Shown piece after piece: positions 1 to 11,505 of a stretch of DNA of 64,000 nt. The notes under the pieces were generated by a model that searched no databases, was not told where the DNA came from, and saw nothing but the letters and a program-made list of their open reading frames with translations. Location of the stretch: assembly GCF_025370935.1 (NCBI RefSeq), contig NC_133493.1:12409970-12473969 (forward strand), in the 5' to 3' direction. The stretch comes from Choristoneura fumiferana (Eukaryota; Arthropoda; Insecta; Lepidoptera; Tortricidae). Numbering within the stretch: position 1 is the stretch's first letter; the number at the start of each line of letters is the position of its first letter. The translations under genes were made by a program, and so were the position numbers.

Positions 1-665
1 AGTAAGTCAGGTAGTTAGTTCGATATTTTAACTACTTATCAATATTCAGATACGTGCCCTTAATCGAGCGATCGAAACGCTCGAATACTCTTCCACTCTG
101 TTGGTTGATTCCTCTATGACGAAAAACAATATTTGACAAGTATAATACCCTTAAAGATCAGAAAATATTTTTCAGATGTATCTTTGATGAATAAAAGGGA
201 AAAAATGTTTGGAAAGCTAACAAACATTTTCCTAAATTTCTCATGGACATTTTTACTCAGCTATTTGTTGTATTCGTCGTCGATTTTTGTATAACCAAAC
301 GGAAGTGGTAAAAAACTTCAAAATCGGTTTAAAACTGACAGTTTTGAAATAATAATCATGATAAGTTTTTGCTAAAATGCATGCCATCTATCATCTAAAA
401 TGGTTAAACTGAGCAAGTGTTGCCATACATTCTTCCGGAACATAACTTTGTTTGCGAACTACCTTCCGCTGGCGTTCGTGTCGTCACAGCCTAGTGTGTA
501 TATGTCTTTCTTTATGTGTTTAGTTTTAATGGGTCCCACTGAAAAACAGCGTTGTGGCTTGCCGCAACATTATGCTGAGTGGGTCCCAATTTATACTATT
601 CGATGTTTTTTTTTAATTATTATTTCTTCCTAACGTGTTTTTTCTGTGTATCAAATATGTGTAAA

Positions 666-670
<5 letters not shown>
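1..670. other. Unassigned AT-rich sequence
   Basis: I see no gene and no repeat family shared with the rest of the window. The longest reading frame (400-633 +) has no recognisable motif and its composition is that of the surrounding non-coding DNA. Confidence 0.5.
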
Positions 671-757
<87 letters not shown>

Positions 758-772
758 TCTCTCTATCTCTCT

Positions 773-826
<54 letters not shown>

Positions 827-840
827 CTCTCTCTCTCTCT
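671..840. repeat. (CT)n microsatellite, about 170 bp
   Basis: An almost uninterrupted run of CT dinucleotides with a few substitutions (G, A and CCC interruptions) towards the right end. The Ser/Leu-repeat reading frame across it is an artefact of the repeat. A (GA)n/(CT)n tract this long could bind GAGA-type factors, but nothing else here suggests a promoter. Confidence 0.97.
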
Positions 841-985
841 GGCTCTCGGCTGGATCACCATTATGTCACTACCAGATTATTGTATTGTCACCAGATTTAC
901 ATACTTAAGTACTTATGCCAAATTTCACGTCAATTCAACCACTGTGGGTCAAATTTAACTTGCAAGATTTTATCCGCACACACAT
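841..985 (-). repeat. Interspersed repeat R4, partial, minus orientation
   Basis: The reverse complement matches the copies at 41395-41625 and 59020-59260: shared blocks are the 'caaatcttgcaagttaaatt'-like start, 'ctggtgacaa', and 'ctggtagtgatatcctgg'-like text. It abuts the CT microsatellite directly, so the microsatellite may be part of, or have grown at, the junction of this insertion. The family is unnamed here and carries no reading frame. Confidence 0.7.
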
Positions 986-1032
986 AAAATATGTAGATAC
1001 ATACATTGCAAGTTTAATAAAACTTGTAAAAA

Positions 1033-1245
1033 CAGAACACAAATGGCGGTCTGGGTGGAAAAGTTATCGGAGACCGCGGATTGGCAAGCGCAGCGTAGGA
1101 CGTCTACCAACGAGATGGACGGATGACCTGGTTAAAGCCGGGGGTTCACGGTGGATGCAAGCCGCTTCCAGTCGAAGCAACTGGAAGTATATGGGGGAGG
1201 CCTATGCCCAACAGTGGACGTCCTATGGCTGATAATATGATGATG
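1033..1245 (+). mobile_element. RTE-like LINE, 3' end of ORF2 (C-terminus)
   Basis: The frame ending at 1232 encodes the C-terminal tail typical of lepidopteran RTE-like LINEs: RPRIGKRSVGRLPTRWTDDL, then GSRWMQAA, then GEAYAQQWTSYG and a stop, followed by an ATGATGATG-like tail. Only the last ~65 codons survive, as expected of a 5'-truncated retrotransposition product. At least six more copies of this tail are in the window. Confidence 0.85.
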
Positions 1246-1647
1246 AATCATAAAAAACCAAATGGAAAACCTCCTCGAGATCAGTCAAAATTATTTTATC
1301 CATCAAAGCCACGTTTCTATAGAAACTGAATCAAAAGAAAAATAACATTCCAATGGAAAGAATTACTTTCCTTACTGTAATTCGATCGCGAGACTGCGGT
1401 GACCCGGTCACGCGAATATAGATCATATTGTGCAGGCATAGAGTTCAATGCGGGTGGTGGGTAACAATACACTGATAGCGTGTTGAGAACAACGCTTCGG
1501 TTCCACAGTAAATATTGTACAAAACAGTAAAGCAGGCTTTTTTTTAGTCTGTGACAAAATGTTTTTACGCCGCTTTATACTTGTCTTAAATAAGTTCTTG
1601 CCACTTTGTGTGTTTTTAAAGTACCTAAAGTATCAATATATCATGAA

Positions 1648-1902
1648 AATAAATAAAATAAATATCATGGGACACTTGACAACAAAATTGACCTAGTCCC
1701 AAACTAAGCAAAGCTTGTACTATGGATACTAGGCAATGGATTAACATACTTACATGAATTAATATTTCATACTTAAATACATGTTAAATATCCAAGACCC
1801 GAGAACAAACATTCGTTTTATTCATACAAATAACTGCCCCGGCCGGAAATCGAACCCGGGGCCTCAAGCTTCGTCTCTAACCACCTGGCCATCCGGTAGT
1901 CC
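1648..1902 (-). mobile_element. tRNA-derived SINE A, minus strand
   Basis: Read on the minus strand it begins with a tRNA-like head (GGATGGCCAGGTGGTTAGAG, then B-box CGGGTTCGAT), followed by a body containing 'tgtttgttctcgggtcttgg' and 'cctagtatccatagtacaag', and a tail rich in ATTTATTTTATTT. Other copies: 7453-7706, 30495-30732, 33746-33997, 53451-53729, 57975-58239 and partial ones. The A- and B-boxes imply Pol III transcription of active relatives. Confidence 0.88.
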
Positions 1903-1925
1903 ATAACACCACCATGGACTTACTC

Positions 1926-2123
1926 ATATTTAATGAAATAAATCCGATCCGATATTAGTTTCCTCGGGTAGTCGCGCGAGCAGAGCGGTGCACTGCGCGT
2001 AGGTATTGCACCAGCCGCTGAGTCGCGTTGCTCCAAGAGAAAGGGCTACAAATTAGCCCGAAACATGTCGATCTAAACTCGATTTAAGGCGTGAGTTATC
2101 CGGATTTATTTCATTCAATATAA
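1926..2123. mobile_element. Short inverted-repeat element (MITE-like)
   Basis: The ends are inverted copies of AATGAAATAAATCCG at about 1930 and 2105-2119. Inside is a small hairpin, GGGCTACAAATTAGCCC, at about 2042. It has no coding capacity and directly follows SINE A. Confidence 0.5.
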
Positions 2124-2233
2124 TTCTATCTCTATACCTGTCTGTTAACTCTTCAAGTACAACCCCTAGTACAAGGAATCAAGAATCAATTCACAGGTGT
2201 CGCTAATAAATATAATCCAATCTCTTGGTTTCC

Positions 2234-2488
2234 AGGCACAGTGGACATTGTCAAAGCCGTATCTTAGTGAATCTGTACATAGTATAAAATAAAGTATCTT
2301 CTTGCCATCTGTACGTATAGATTTTTCTACCTTAGCTTTCTATAAAAACATATCTAACAGACGATGAACACCGCATTTAAATCCATCGCTTATTTTCAAA
2401 ATCTAAGTGTACAGACGGCGAGAATTTACCTTTTTATGCTATCTAAAGATTTACGACATTACTGCTTTGACAATGTCCACTGTGCCCC
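2234..2488. mobile_element. Palindromic MITE-like element
   Basis: Inverted arms GGCACAGTGGACATTGTCAA (from about 2235) and its complement (about 2465-2486) enclose roughly 200 bp of AT-rich non-coding DNA. Confidence 0.65.
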
Positions 2489-2519
2489 AACGGGAGTCTG
2501 TAAGAGAATGGATTCCCAG

Positions 2520-2835
2520 CAGGGCTACTACGAAACTCGAAGTTTGTGTCGTGCGGTCCCTGTGACACTTATGTTTAATGTTTATTTGGGCAAAAAACGG
2601 TACAATATAGAAAAAAAAAACCTAAGAAAATTAGACTTAAACGAAACATAGACCAGCTAATATGCCACTATTAAATTATAAAGTAGAGTAACACGTACAT
2701 ACAAAGAATATATATGAACAAAACGAAACTAATGTTTAAACAGGGCAACTTTAAACCACCTTTATACTATTTAATACGAGAGCGAGAGGGACGGTACGAT
2801 ACGAACTTCGAGTTTCGAGCTTCGTAGTAGCCCTG
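2520..2835. mobile_element. MITE with TIR CAGGGCTACTACGAA and CAG target duplication
   Basis: Both ends carry CAGGGCTACTACGAA in inverted orientation and the similarity extends about 50 bp inward. CAG occurs immediately outside each end (2517-2519 and 2836-2838), consistent with a 3-bp target duplication. The 95-aa frame at 2364-2651 crosses the left boundary and is not a gene. Confidence 0.75.
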
Positions 2836-3030
2836 CAGGCGCCAGGTAGCGCAGTAAAAGGTCCGGCATTCTGACCGGACATTTCCGGCATTTCGCCGAT
2901 CCGGAGAAATGTTTAAATTGAAATATTTATTTTGTTACAGCCGAACAGCTTGCGACTGCGCATCTGCGGCTTCGTCCCCGTTGCATAATTTCATAGTAGG
3001 AATTTTGTAAAACGTGCCCTACTTGATCAG

Positions 3031-3686
3031 AAAAACCGGCCAAGAGCGTGTCGAACACGCCCAAAATAGGGTTCCGTAGCCATTACGAAAAAATAAGAAA
3101 TATTTTTTCAAGGATTTCGTATGTTATACGGAATCTTCCAAGTTTAGGTATATTTTATACCTTAGGCTGCTATTTACTCATAAACTACTAATGATTCTCA
3201 AGCAAACTTGGCCGCTATAGTTTTCTTTGAAAGATGGATATACTACCATTATGTTTTTTTTCAAATTTTTCAACCCCCGTTTTAGATTTTAGAGGAGGTG
3301 GGGGGACGCTCGATTTTAATGAAAATTTGCACTTTAAAGTTGAATATTTCGCAAACAAATCACTGAATCAAAAAGTCGTCTTGGAAAAATAATGGTAAAA
3401 ATGGTTTTAAAAGACCTATCCAACGATACCCCACACTATAGGGTTAGATGAGAAAAAAAAAACACCCCTACTTTACGTCTATGGGAGGTACCCTAAAAAA
3501 ATGTTTTTTGAACTTTTGTACCATTTTGTCGGCATAGTTTACCTATATATCCGTGCAAAATTACAGCTTTCTACCATTGATAGTCCCTGAGCAAAGCTAT
3601 GCCGGACAGACAGACAGACAGACAGACAGACATGGCGAAACTATAAGGGTTCCGTTTTTGCCATTTTGGCTCCGGAACCCTAAAAA
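3031..3686 (+). repeat. GGGTTCCG interspersed repeat, long copy
   Basis: It starts with GGCCAAGAGCGTGTCG and an AGGGTTCCGTAGCCATTACG box, and ends with GGTTCCGTTTTTGCC and TCCGGAACCCTAAAAA, so GGGTTCCG and CGGAACCC bracket it in inverted orientation. A (GACA)n microsatellite lies near the 3' end (about 3605-3632). Other copies: 36001-36652 (+), 47206-47757 (+, diverged) and 62128-62272 (-, partial). Its class is unknown; no protein is encoded. Confidence 0.85.
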
Positions 3687-3689
3687 TTG

Positions 3690-5145
3690 ATTGATCACGA
3701 AAAAATGAATGTTTTGTAAATTTTTCATCAAATAAAATCTAGTATTATTTAAGTAGGTTAATTTCTAGTGCCTATTTGTGGTTTTTTTTTTTTTTGTGTA
3801 CTTTTATTCGACTTTGTTGTGTTTAATAAAGTGTATTTGTATTGTTGTACGTTTAAATACATTCCAATCCCATTTTATCGTTTACATTTTTTGGCCATTT
3901 TGACGAATTTACCTCAGTCAGGTATCAATGGTCATAGTACCTACGTCTAAAGGATTTAGATAAAAATATCCTACGAGTATAATATGCCACATCTAAGGCA
4001 CAATAATGTTAAACTCATTTATACTGTATGCCTTGAACACAATACCCTAATAAGCGCAGTATCAAGTTGCTAACAAAGTGTGGCGTTTCTTCACGATTTG
4101 ACCCGCGCCTTGAAGCTCCAAATCAACTGGAGATGGAATGAGGGGTACTCTTTGCCAGAAGAATAAGACTGCGTATTAACCATGCATATGTAGTAAATGA
4201 TAAGCCTAAATGATGTGATAGCAAAAATTCGCGAATATGAAAACTATCGATTCAGTGATCTTTAAAATAATTATTAAACCATTTTTTCGCATTTTTACAT
4301 GCAATAACGGCCTATTTTTAGGTTTTTGTACTTCAAGAAGAAACTTAACACTACTTCGTCATGCGTTTAAAAAAAATGTTATACACACTTATTCGTAGAC
4401 ATTCTGTTGACGTAGATTTTTATTTGTTTGACATGTGCATAGAAGTTAATCCTCATACAAAAACAATTAAAAAAAGAGATCACTGAAGTGCAAAAAATAT
4501 AATTCGTTTTTCATAACCATACAGATCATTTTTGCTAGTTTATAAATTTATGTGAAACCTTTAGTTGTTTTGTGCGACTCCGGTTGGTTTAACGTTCTAA
4601 GCCCGGCCGTGACTAGACGCCTTTACACCTGATTATAGTAAAATAGTGTTTATTTATAAGTATGCCCAGTTTATTATAACAGTTTAGGGTCTAGTAAGGT
4701 CTAAGGTGGAGCGCGTGTGCGCATAGCATAGATAAATTAACCTTAAGAATGAAAACCTATGCCTAATATCTAGCCGCAATGGATAAATTTACCGAAAAAA
4801 TAGTGAAATTGATTATGAAAAAGTTCCAGGAAGCATGCGATTCAATTTCCTTGACTGTTTTATTACCTATCCATATAATTTTTATTAATAACCGATCAGG
4901 TTAAAACTTGTCGAGCAAGAATGATTATGTATTTTTTTTGTTTCGTATATACTCAAATCACTCTTACCTAATTAATTACAAGTACATAGAACCCATTTTA
5001 CCCTTCAAATTCAAATTCAAAATTCAAATTCAAATTAAAACTTAAACGGCGAAATTAAACTTAGTATTATGCACTAGTTGTATAAACTACTATTGTATAG
5101 TATAGAGCACGAAAGTAGAACCTAAAATTATGACTATGACTGACC
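3690..5145. other. Intergenic sequence with no recognised feature
   Basis: AT-rich. It contains a short (TTCAAA)n stretch at about 5005-5036 and scattered AATAAA motifs. No reading frame over 60 codons has protein-like content, and I found no repeat shared with other parts of the window. Confidence 0.5.
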
Positions 5146-5207
5146 ATGTTTTTTTGCCCCTTGCTCTACTCGTTTGAGATAAATGAATGTGAGCGAGAGA
5201 GTAATTA

Positions 5208-5355
5208 CTGGCACTTGAGGTATCCCATCTTAGGCCTCTAGGTTGGCAACGCATCTGCAATACCCCTGGTGTTGCAGATTTTTATGGGCGGTGGTAATCT
5301 CTTACCATCAGGAGACCCTCTTGCTCGTTTGCCATCCAGTCGGATAAAAAAAAAA
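5208..5355 (+). mobile_element. Poly-A retroposon B, 5'-truncated
   Basis: Shares 'actggcacttgaggtatccc', 'gcaacgcatctgcaataccc' and 'gctcgtttgccatccagtcg' with copies at 43018-43353 (+), 45015-45175 (-) and 58243-58425 (-), each ending in a poly-A run. Copies share 3' ends and differ at 5' ends, as expected of target-primed retroposition. Confidence 0.85.
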
Positions 5356-5700
5356 ATGTTTATGGGTTCTACTGGTCCTACTTTCATGCTGTTTTCTATA
5401 CATTTTGAATAAACTTTAGGTACTTACCCAATTAAGGATTAGAAGAGTGATTACCATAGTAAATACAGACAAAGCTTACTATTTTGTATGTTAATATATG
5501 TATGCACAGACAATAAAATACGAAATCGCATAAACAACAGCGATTCCGGTCGAGATTGTCAGAATTAGGAATAAACATAAATTCGCAACGACCACACGTC
5601 TCTTCGGCCGTAAAAATACAAATGCTCAAGTGCTACTATTGGTTCTCGACTAAGTACCTAGCATCTCAAACTCAAAGTGATAGAACTTCCAGAACCTAAT

Positions 5701-5858
5701 ATATAGTTAGTGCCACCAGAATTGAGATCATGCAGACAAGCGGGATTTTGACAGTCACTAATTCATTTTAATTCATTTTGCTTTTGTGCATATGCAGTCA
5801 GTTCTTCATGTAGCTGAGTGTGTAAACATGAACTTCAACTCTCGTGGCACTAATTATA
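5701..5858. mobile_element. MITE with TIR TATAGTTAGTGCC
   Basis: Ends are inverted: TATAGTTAGTGCCACCAGA on the left and TCTCGTGGCACTAATTATA on the right. A sister copy with the same TIR motif (TAGGTAGTGCC) is at 58677-58848. It is about 160 bp and non-coding. Confidence 0.75.
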
Positions 5859-5924
5859 CCTATGTTACAGTAAGCACTTACATACTTTAGGTTGTTGTGT
5901 TAAAAAATCATATAACGGGTCTTA

Positions 5925-6140
5925 GGGCTCCCAGACAAAACTGCGAATTTGCGAGCTCGCAGGACGCATCGCAAAAACTTCCGATCTGATTCGCATCGCG
6001 CATTCCTGCGAATTCCTGCATTAGGTATGGTGACCTGCACTAACGCTTTGCCGCACGAAATCGTATCGCAGCAATTCGCATCGTTAGTTCCTGCGATGCG
6101 GCGTCGTATCGCGTCGCATCGCAGTTTTGTGTGACAGCCC
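5925..6140. mobile_element. Harbinger-type MITE with TTA target duplication
   Basis: Left end GGGCTCCCAGACAAAACTGC, right end complement GGGCTGTCACACAAAACTGC. TTA flanks both sides (5922-5924 and 6141-6143), the 3-bp TWA duplication typical of PIF/Harbinger elements. The interior is dominated by GCGATGCG-like and TGCGAATTCG-like repeats. The Arg-rich frames across it (5900-6229 -, 5949-6134 +) are by-products. Confidence 0.82.
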
Positions 6141-6158
6141 TTACTATTAAAACTAGTC

Positions 6159-6323
6159 CGGTCGCGGAGCACGAAGAATTTCGTGTCTCTGTCCCTCGCG
6201 TGTAAATATTTGCCATCGCGCTCGCACACATGAATTTGTATGACTGCTACTTCAAATATTTACGCGCGAGTGACAGAGACAAGTAGTGGGTCATTGCGCG
6301 AAATTCTTCGTGCTCCGCGACCG
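6159..6323. mobile_element. Palindromic MITE, 165 bp
   Basis: Nearly perfect inverted arms: CGGTCGCGGAGCACGAAGAA at the left end and its complement at the right. A second inner block (TCTCTGTC..CTCGCG..TAAATATTTG) is also inverted. It lies 18 bp from the preceding MITE. Confidence 0.82.
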
Positions 6324-6437
6324 TACTTTAGCAACTTAGGTACAGACAAAATGAAATTTAAAAACAAATTGTACGAAATCGTAATTAGGTAAGTAAAGTA
6401 GCTTTGTGTCAAGTCCAAACACTACTTATACCGTTTT

Positions 6438-6625
6438 AAACTTTCGTGATTCTCACTCATAGTCAAAATACCATATATACGGGACTTATCACGCTATTTT
6501 TACACAAGTAATATTTACCTCGACGTTTCGGCAACGTTACAGTTGCCGTGGTCACGAGTAGCCCACGAGTAGTGGTGTCTACTCGTGACCCGTGACTCGT
6601 GACTACTTATTTATACGTCTTTAAA
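6438..6625. mobile_element. Repeat with CGACGTTTCGG core, partial
   Basis: Contains AACTTTCGTGATTCTCACTC, GGGACTTATCACGCTA, CCTCGACGTTTCGGCAACG and CCGTGGTCACGAGTAG, shared with the complete copy at 48025-48328 and the nested copy at 51613-51783. The right inverted arm is replaced here by repeats of CACGAGTAG/CTCGTGAC. Confidence 0.8.
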
Positions 6626-6759
6626 TTATGTTATACGAAAATAATGTATATTATACACTTACTTCTGTTTGCTCTCCTTGAATATACGTACATAAATAAA
6701 GAACATTTTTAAATTTGCTTTTATTCAATTCAAACTTGGCTGCCACACTGACTAGTACA

Positions 6760-7030
6760 TCTAGCTCTTTGTAGGTATACCTAAATAAATCCCGGAACTG
6801 TATATCCATACGTTGCCAACAAAAAAAAAACTACGAACCAGTGGTACCCCGTTTTCGCGCCAAAACGGATCGCCGGCGTAAACGACGGCCGGAAGTCGTC
6901 GCGATGGCAACTTCCGGTTTCCGGCAGCTTTTCGTTCAAACAATAGAACCTGTGCTATGCATGTTTGTGTGTATATGCCGCTGTATATTCGCGTGTATTT
7001 AAGATGTGTGTGAAGGGTTCGGGACAATAA
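6760..7030. other. Unassigned segment with a weak minus-strand frame
   Basis: An 88-codon minus-strand frame spans 6761-7027 but shows no domain and no splice-supported extension. I do not regard it as a gene. Confidence 0.3.
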
Positions 7031-7108
7031 GGAACGAGGTTTTGCAGTTTTTCTTTTACTTCAACGAGTAATAGAGTTTGCGTTTATTAAATGAGAAATA
7101 ATAAATGG

Positions 7109-7348
7109 GAGCGCCAAACTTCGCATACTCTTCGCTAGACATAGCGTACCTAATTTTTGTCCGAATCATCCTTTGTCATATTTTTTTCCCACTGAAACCT
7201 TACAGTTTTCTGAAATTTTTAGGTTGGGTTTGTTTTAAATAACAATTCTGAACAATTATTGGATTCAGAGAAAAATAATTATGACAAACGATCGTTCTGA
7301 CAAAGATTACATTCGGACTTCCAATAAGTATGCGAGCCGATATGGACT
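7109..7348. mobile_element. MITE family M1, first copy
   Basis: Matches 16782-17025 in the opposite orientation. Shared blocks are CGCATACTCTTCGCTAG, a 'ttttgtccgaatcatc' block, 'cccactgaaaccttacagtt' and 'aacaattctgaacaattatt'. A third, diverged copy is at 38985-39200. About 240 bp and non-coding. Confidence 0.78.
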
Positions 7349-7452
7349 CATAATAAATAGACCTTTCATTCTGAAAAGAGGCCTGTCCTGTACCCAGTAG
7401 TGGAACAATATAGTTAATAAATAAATAAATAAAATAAATAAATAAAAATAAA

Positions 7453-7706
7453 AATAAATAAATATCACGGACAATTCACACCAATTGACCTAGTCCAAAG
7501 TAAGCTTAGCAAAGCTTGTGTTATGGGTACTAAGCAACGGATAAATATAATTATATAGATAGATACATACTTAAATACATATTAAACACCCAAGACCCGA
7601 GAACAAACATTCGTATTTTCATACAAATATCTGCCCCGACACGGGAATCGAACCGGGACCTCAAGCTTCGTAGTCAGGTTCTCTAACCACTAGGCCATCT
7701 GGTCGT
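7453..7706 (-). mobile_element. tRNA-derived SINE A, minus strand
   Basis: Complete copy. The minus strand shows the B-box GGTTCGATTCCC, the 'ctcgggtcttgggtgtttaa' body and a TATTTATTTATTT tail, represented on + by the (AAAT)n run at 7415-7460. Confidence 0.88.
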
Positions 7707-7849
7707 CAAAATAGGCCAGGATAATGATAAATAATATTTCACAGTGATTGAAGACTAGAGTTTTCACCCAATAAGTAAGCGTTGTAAGAGACCTATAGTT
7801 CTGAGACGTAGTCCTTGACTGTTGCCCCAAAGACATAGTCATACAACAA

Positions 7850-8125
7850 GAGAGAGAGAGCTATATTGTATGCTCGGAGTTTCTTTGTGCGATAGAATCC
7901 GGAATACGGAAATTAGACGAAGAACTAAAGGCAACAACATAGTTCGAAGATTAAGCAAATTAAAGTGGTAATTGCCGGGCCACATCACTCGAAGAACTGA
8001 TAGCCATTGGGGAAGAAACGAGAAAAGAGGGCTGCGGGCAACCGGTGGATGCGAGTGGCAAGTTGTCGTTCATTCTAGCGATCTAAAAGGAACTCTGTTC
8101 AACAGTGGACGGCTTCCGGCAATTA
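7850..8125 (+). mobile_element. RTE-like LINE 3' end, decayed
   Basis: Frames broken by indels encode remnants like GHITRRTDSHWG, followed by 'ggtggatgcgagtggcaag' and the 3' box 'caacagtggacggcttccgg'. The 3' arrangement is the same as at 35541-35665, defining an RTE subfamily different from that at 1033-1245. Confidence 0.7.
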
Positions 8126-8137
8126 ATCCTACTAATT

Positions 8138-8500
8138 CCTACTTCCTACTAATTTTATAAATGTGAAAGTTTGTGAGTGAGTGAGTATGTTTGTTACTTC
8201 TTCACGCTGAAACGGCTGGACGGATTTGAATGAAATTTGGCAGAAAGTTAGTTTATAACCTGGATTAAAACATAGAATACTTTTTATTCCGATATTCCCA
8301 CGGGATAGGGATAAAATCTCGAAGTAACAACCGCTGGGTTTAGTCATGAAATTTAACATGGGTGTTTTAATTTAACGTCAGTGAAACCACGATATAATTT
8401 AAGATAATTCCCACGAGAATTAAATAAAATCCCGGAACTTCAATTAAACTGCTGCATCTAATGATTTACGCGTGCAAAGCCGCGGGTGAATGCTAGTTGA
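8138..8500 (+). mobile_element. Helitron-like non-autonomous element
   Basis: Starts with CCTACTAATTTTATAAATGTGAAAGTTTG-type sequence, carries ACGCTGAAACGGCTGGACGG and a 'cccacgggatagggataaaa' block, and ends in GCGGGTGAATGCTAGTT. The 3' CTAG(T) end and the absence of TIRs resemble lepidopteran Helitron families (Lep1 type). Related pieces: 9248-9500 (-), 10675-10815 (-), 12670-12854, 31378-31712, 32348-32560 and 37952-38135. Confidence 0.72.
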
Positions 8501-8939
8501 TGATAATTATGGAGATGAAATGGCAAATAGGATTTTTTAGGATCCCATTATTTGCCTTGGTAGATCAAATAATCTGAACAACTACTAATCAAACACCTGC
8601 TCTGTACGTCCCAAAACTGTATCGTAATCGTAAACAATCACAATTTACATATAAATGGGACTCAAAACAAACGAGACGCGCATAAATATACGAACATACA
8701 TACAAAATGTCCATTGAGTAAATGTATGGAGGCGAGAATCGATATCTCTCCTACAATCGACCAATTAAATCGACTAGAATAACGAGGCGACCATAGACCA
8801 TGTGATTTTATAGACACGTTGGAACAGGCTTTTATTTCAAATGAAATGTTTGTTTCATAAACATAAAACCAGGTACGTACCCCTGTTCCAGCTAATTTGT
8901 CCAATAAGGAAATATTATATTTATATATACATATATATT

Positions 8940-9225
8940 TTATTAAGAAGCCTGTATAATGGTGTCCCACTGCTGGGCAAAGGCCTCCCCTCTTGACCTC
9001 CTAAGCTCCCGTTCTGACGCAATGTCAGAACAGTCCTTTGCGTACGTGTCCAGATCTTCCCGCTATCTCCTTCTCGGTCTGCTTGTATAAGTTGGGTTTT
9101 TGACCTATTCATCGCTAGTCCGATCTTAAGGCTTGCAGTGCTGAGTTCTTGCAGCATTAATTCGAGGCCTTGGGCTGTTTGGGAAAAAAAGGACGATGTC
9201 GTCAGCGAACCGGAGATTATTTATT
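8940..9225 (-). mobile_element. RTE-like LINE reverse-transcriptase fragment
   Basis: The minus strand encodes LQELSTASLKIGLAMNRSKT, the block following the RT catalytic motif in RTE-like LINEs. Next come shifted remnants ending in a GGCCTTTGCCCAGCAGTGGG-type 3' box. Most of ORF2 is missing. Confidence 0.75.
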
Positions 9226-9247
9226 TATATAAATATTATATTTTAAC

Positions 9248-9500
9248 TAGAGTTTACCCGTGGCTTCGCACGCGTAAACTATTCGATCTGGTAGTTACAA
9301 TTGAAGTTCCGGGATTTTACAAAATTCCCGTGGGAAATCCCAAAATTTATATCGTAATCTTCATTGAGGTGTTGTGTTAAGAACAACTATCCCGTGGGAA
9401 TATTGGAATAAAAGTAGCCTATGTGTTATTTCAGACATCCAGCTATCTACATACCAAATTTCATGACTCTAAGCCCAGCGTAATCTGGCGCGCGGCAATG
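9248..9500 (-). mobile_element. Helitron-like element, minus strand
   Basis: On the minus strand it ends in GTAAACTCTAGT preceded by GCGAAGCCACGGG, the 3' end seen in the other copies, and contains the 'ttccaatattcccacgggat' block. Confidence 0.68.
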
Positions 9501-10022
9501 AATGGGTAAAGAGCTTTACAGAATGCAATGCACGATAATGAATAGATTTCTTTTTCCTTCAACACTGGCATTGATAATAGATCGCTCGATTTTGGCTCTA
9601 AATTCGAACTTGTGATTTTATTTAATATACAAAATGTACACACCCAATATCATATTTTCTCAAGTTTTTCGTGATTCCCAAGGTCAAAGAATCGAACTGC
9701 TTGAAAATTCCAGAGAAATAATGCGTTGCTTAGGAGAAACGTGTCAAAATGGTGTTGTAGAGCGCCATCCTGCTCTGTCTCGTTTTTTTCCCCGTTCTGG
9801 CGGTTAACTTTTATATTACATATACAAAAATAGGAAGGTTAGGTACGTTAGGTAATATCAGTTGACCGAAGGGCAAAATACCCTGAAAGAGGAGCTCCAC
9901 CCTCCTTGGCATTTATTTGTAGAATTTTCAGTAATCTTGATATGAGATCAAAGCTGTGTCAGCTCTGCGTTGCAATTGTAGTAATTTATAGAATCAGGCG
10001 TTACTTTGCGGAGGTCCATATC

Positions 10023-10301
10023 AATGAACTAAAAGAATTTCTTTGCTCACCCGCGACCTTATGATAGCTAAATTTATGCAAGAAACATTGACACTGACGC
10101 GTTTCGAACTCACCCAGAGCTTATCTTCAGTGCAACACAACTGTACACCATGCTACCAGATGTTAGACAGCAGGTGTTGGTCTAACTATCTGTGTGTGTT
10201 CTTACAGTGTGGAGGTGGAGGAACTGCATGAACACGCATATCTTGCATAAACTTAGCTATCATAAGGTCGCGGGTGAGCAAAGAAATTCGTTTAGTTCAT
10301 T
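10023..10301. mobile_element. Palindromic MITE with ~60-bp arms
   Basis: Left arm from AATGAACTAAA through TTTGCTCACCCGCGACC and TTATGATAGCTAA is repeated inverted at the right end with few mismatches. The interior carries 'gcgtttcgaactcac' and 'gtggaggtggaggaactgca'. A one-armed relative is at 21640-21830. No coding capacity. Confidence 0.85.
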
Positions 10302-10674
10302 ACAATTGTAGTGTTTCGTGGTAATCATACGCGTATTTTCAAAATGTCTCTCTATGAAAATAGTAGTCGCACCTGCCAGCGTTGTGTAAGAGGTCCCTGG
10401 CCACATCTATTCGTTCCCAGGCCACTACACCCATACATCAAATCGTACCGCACTAATTAAAATAGATGGTCCGATCACACTCATTGAGATTTACTACAGG
10501 ATTGGAAACCTTAATGGCGTAAAAAGGTTTGGGGGAACAAGTGCACACATTTAAAAAAAAGTTTTTAAAAGCAAAGGAAGAGAAAGCTCAAAAACGAGCG
10601 TAATTCCATTTTAGCGTGGCAACAAACTCCTATACAATCACGCAATTTAAGCTGTTGCCTGTGAATTTGCTTGT

Positions 10675-10815
10675 AAAGAATTGGTCACTATTCCGCGGGA
10701 ACTATCTTGTTAACATAGTTCCCGTGGGATAGGAATCCTAGGGTCTCAATCTATCACCATACTAAATTTCATCAAAACCCGTTCAGTGGTTGAAGCGTGA
10801 AAAAGGAACATTTTA
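10675..10815 (-). mobile_element. Helitron-like fragment, minus strand
   Basis: Contains TAGTTCCCGTGGGATAGG and 'ccatactaaatttcatcaaa', the inverse of the internal blocks of the Helitron-like repeats; both ends are missing. Confidence 0.5.
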
Positions 10816-11505
10816 GTCAGAGTTACATTTGTATTTATAATACGAGTATTACAAAATACATTAAGCGTCAACGATAATTTGATATCCCTTTGAAAAGAGA
10901 ATATTTTAGTAGGATTCTTTAGTCTGTGGGTATGAGGCAATAGGTATGTAGAACTACGTACCATCAGCCCAATAAGTGGTCTATCAATTTTTAAACAAGG
11001 TCGAACTTTCAAGTTGACAGACGCGTCTATTGGCATTATTGTTTTATGACATGCAAACGATTATCAACTTTAGGGTGGTAGACCACATATTTGACTGATA
11101 GTAAGTACATAAATATATTTAATCCGAGAATTTGAATAGTTATCACGGGATACAGACAAATTTGGGGGCAAAAGTTAGTAATAAACTACTTCGTTAAACT
11201 TTCGGTATAACAACGGTCGTCTTGTGCAAAGTTTAATTTAAAAAATCTGTTTTAAGCGAAATCCTCAAAATGACTTCAATTACTAGTTTGTAATAGAATA
11301 ACTTCGCTGTCTGCTGTTAATTGTATTTCTTAAAATAATTTTAACTACCACGTTGTTACTTTAAAATTAGTTGTGATATATTTGCTTTATCAAAAAGCTG
11401 TAGCAGCATATTGATTTTACATAAACTGCTCAGGCATGAATGAACCACTAAAGAACCTCTTAGTTTTCAAAATGTATGTGCGTAGTTTAACTACATAATA
11501 ATATG

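Noticed and set aside
671..840. CRISPR or tandem-array interpretation of repeats
   Set aside because: Dinucleotide microsatellite; no spaced repeats with unique spacers occur anywhere in the window.
646..987. 113-aa Ser/Leu-repeat frame
   Set aside because: It is the CT microsatellite translated, with R4 repeat sequence at its end.
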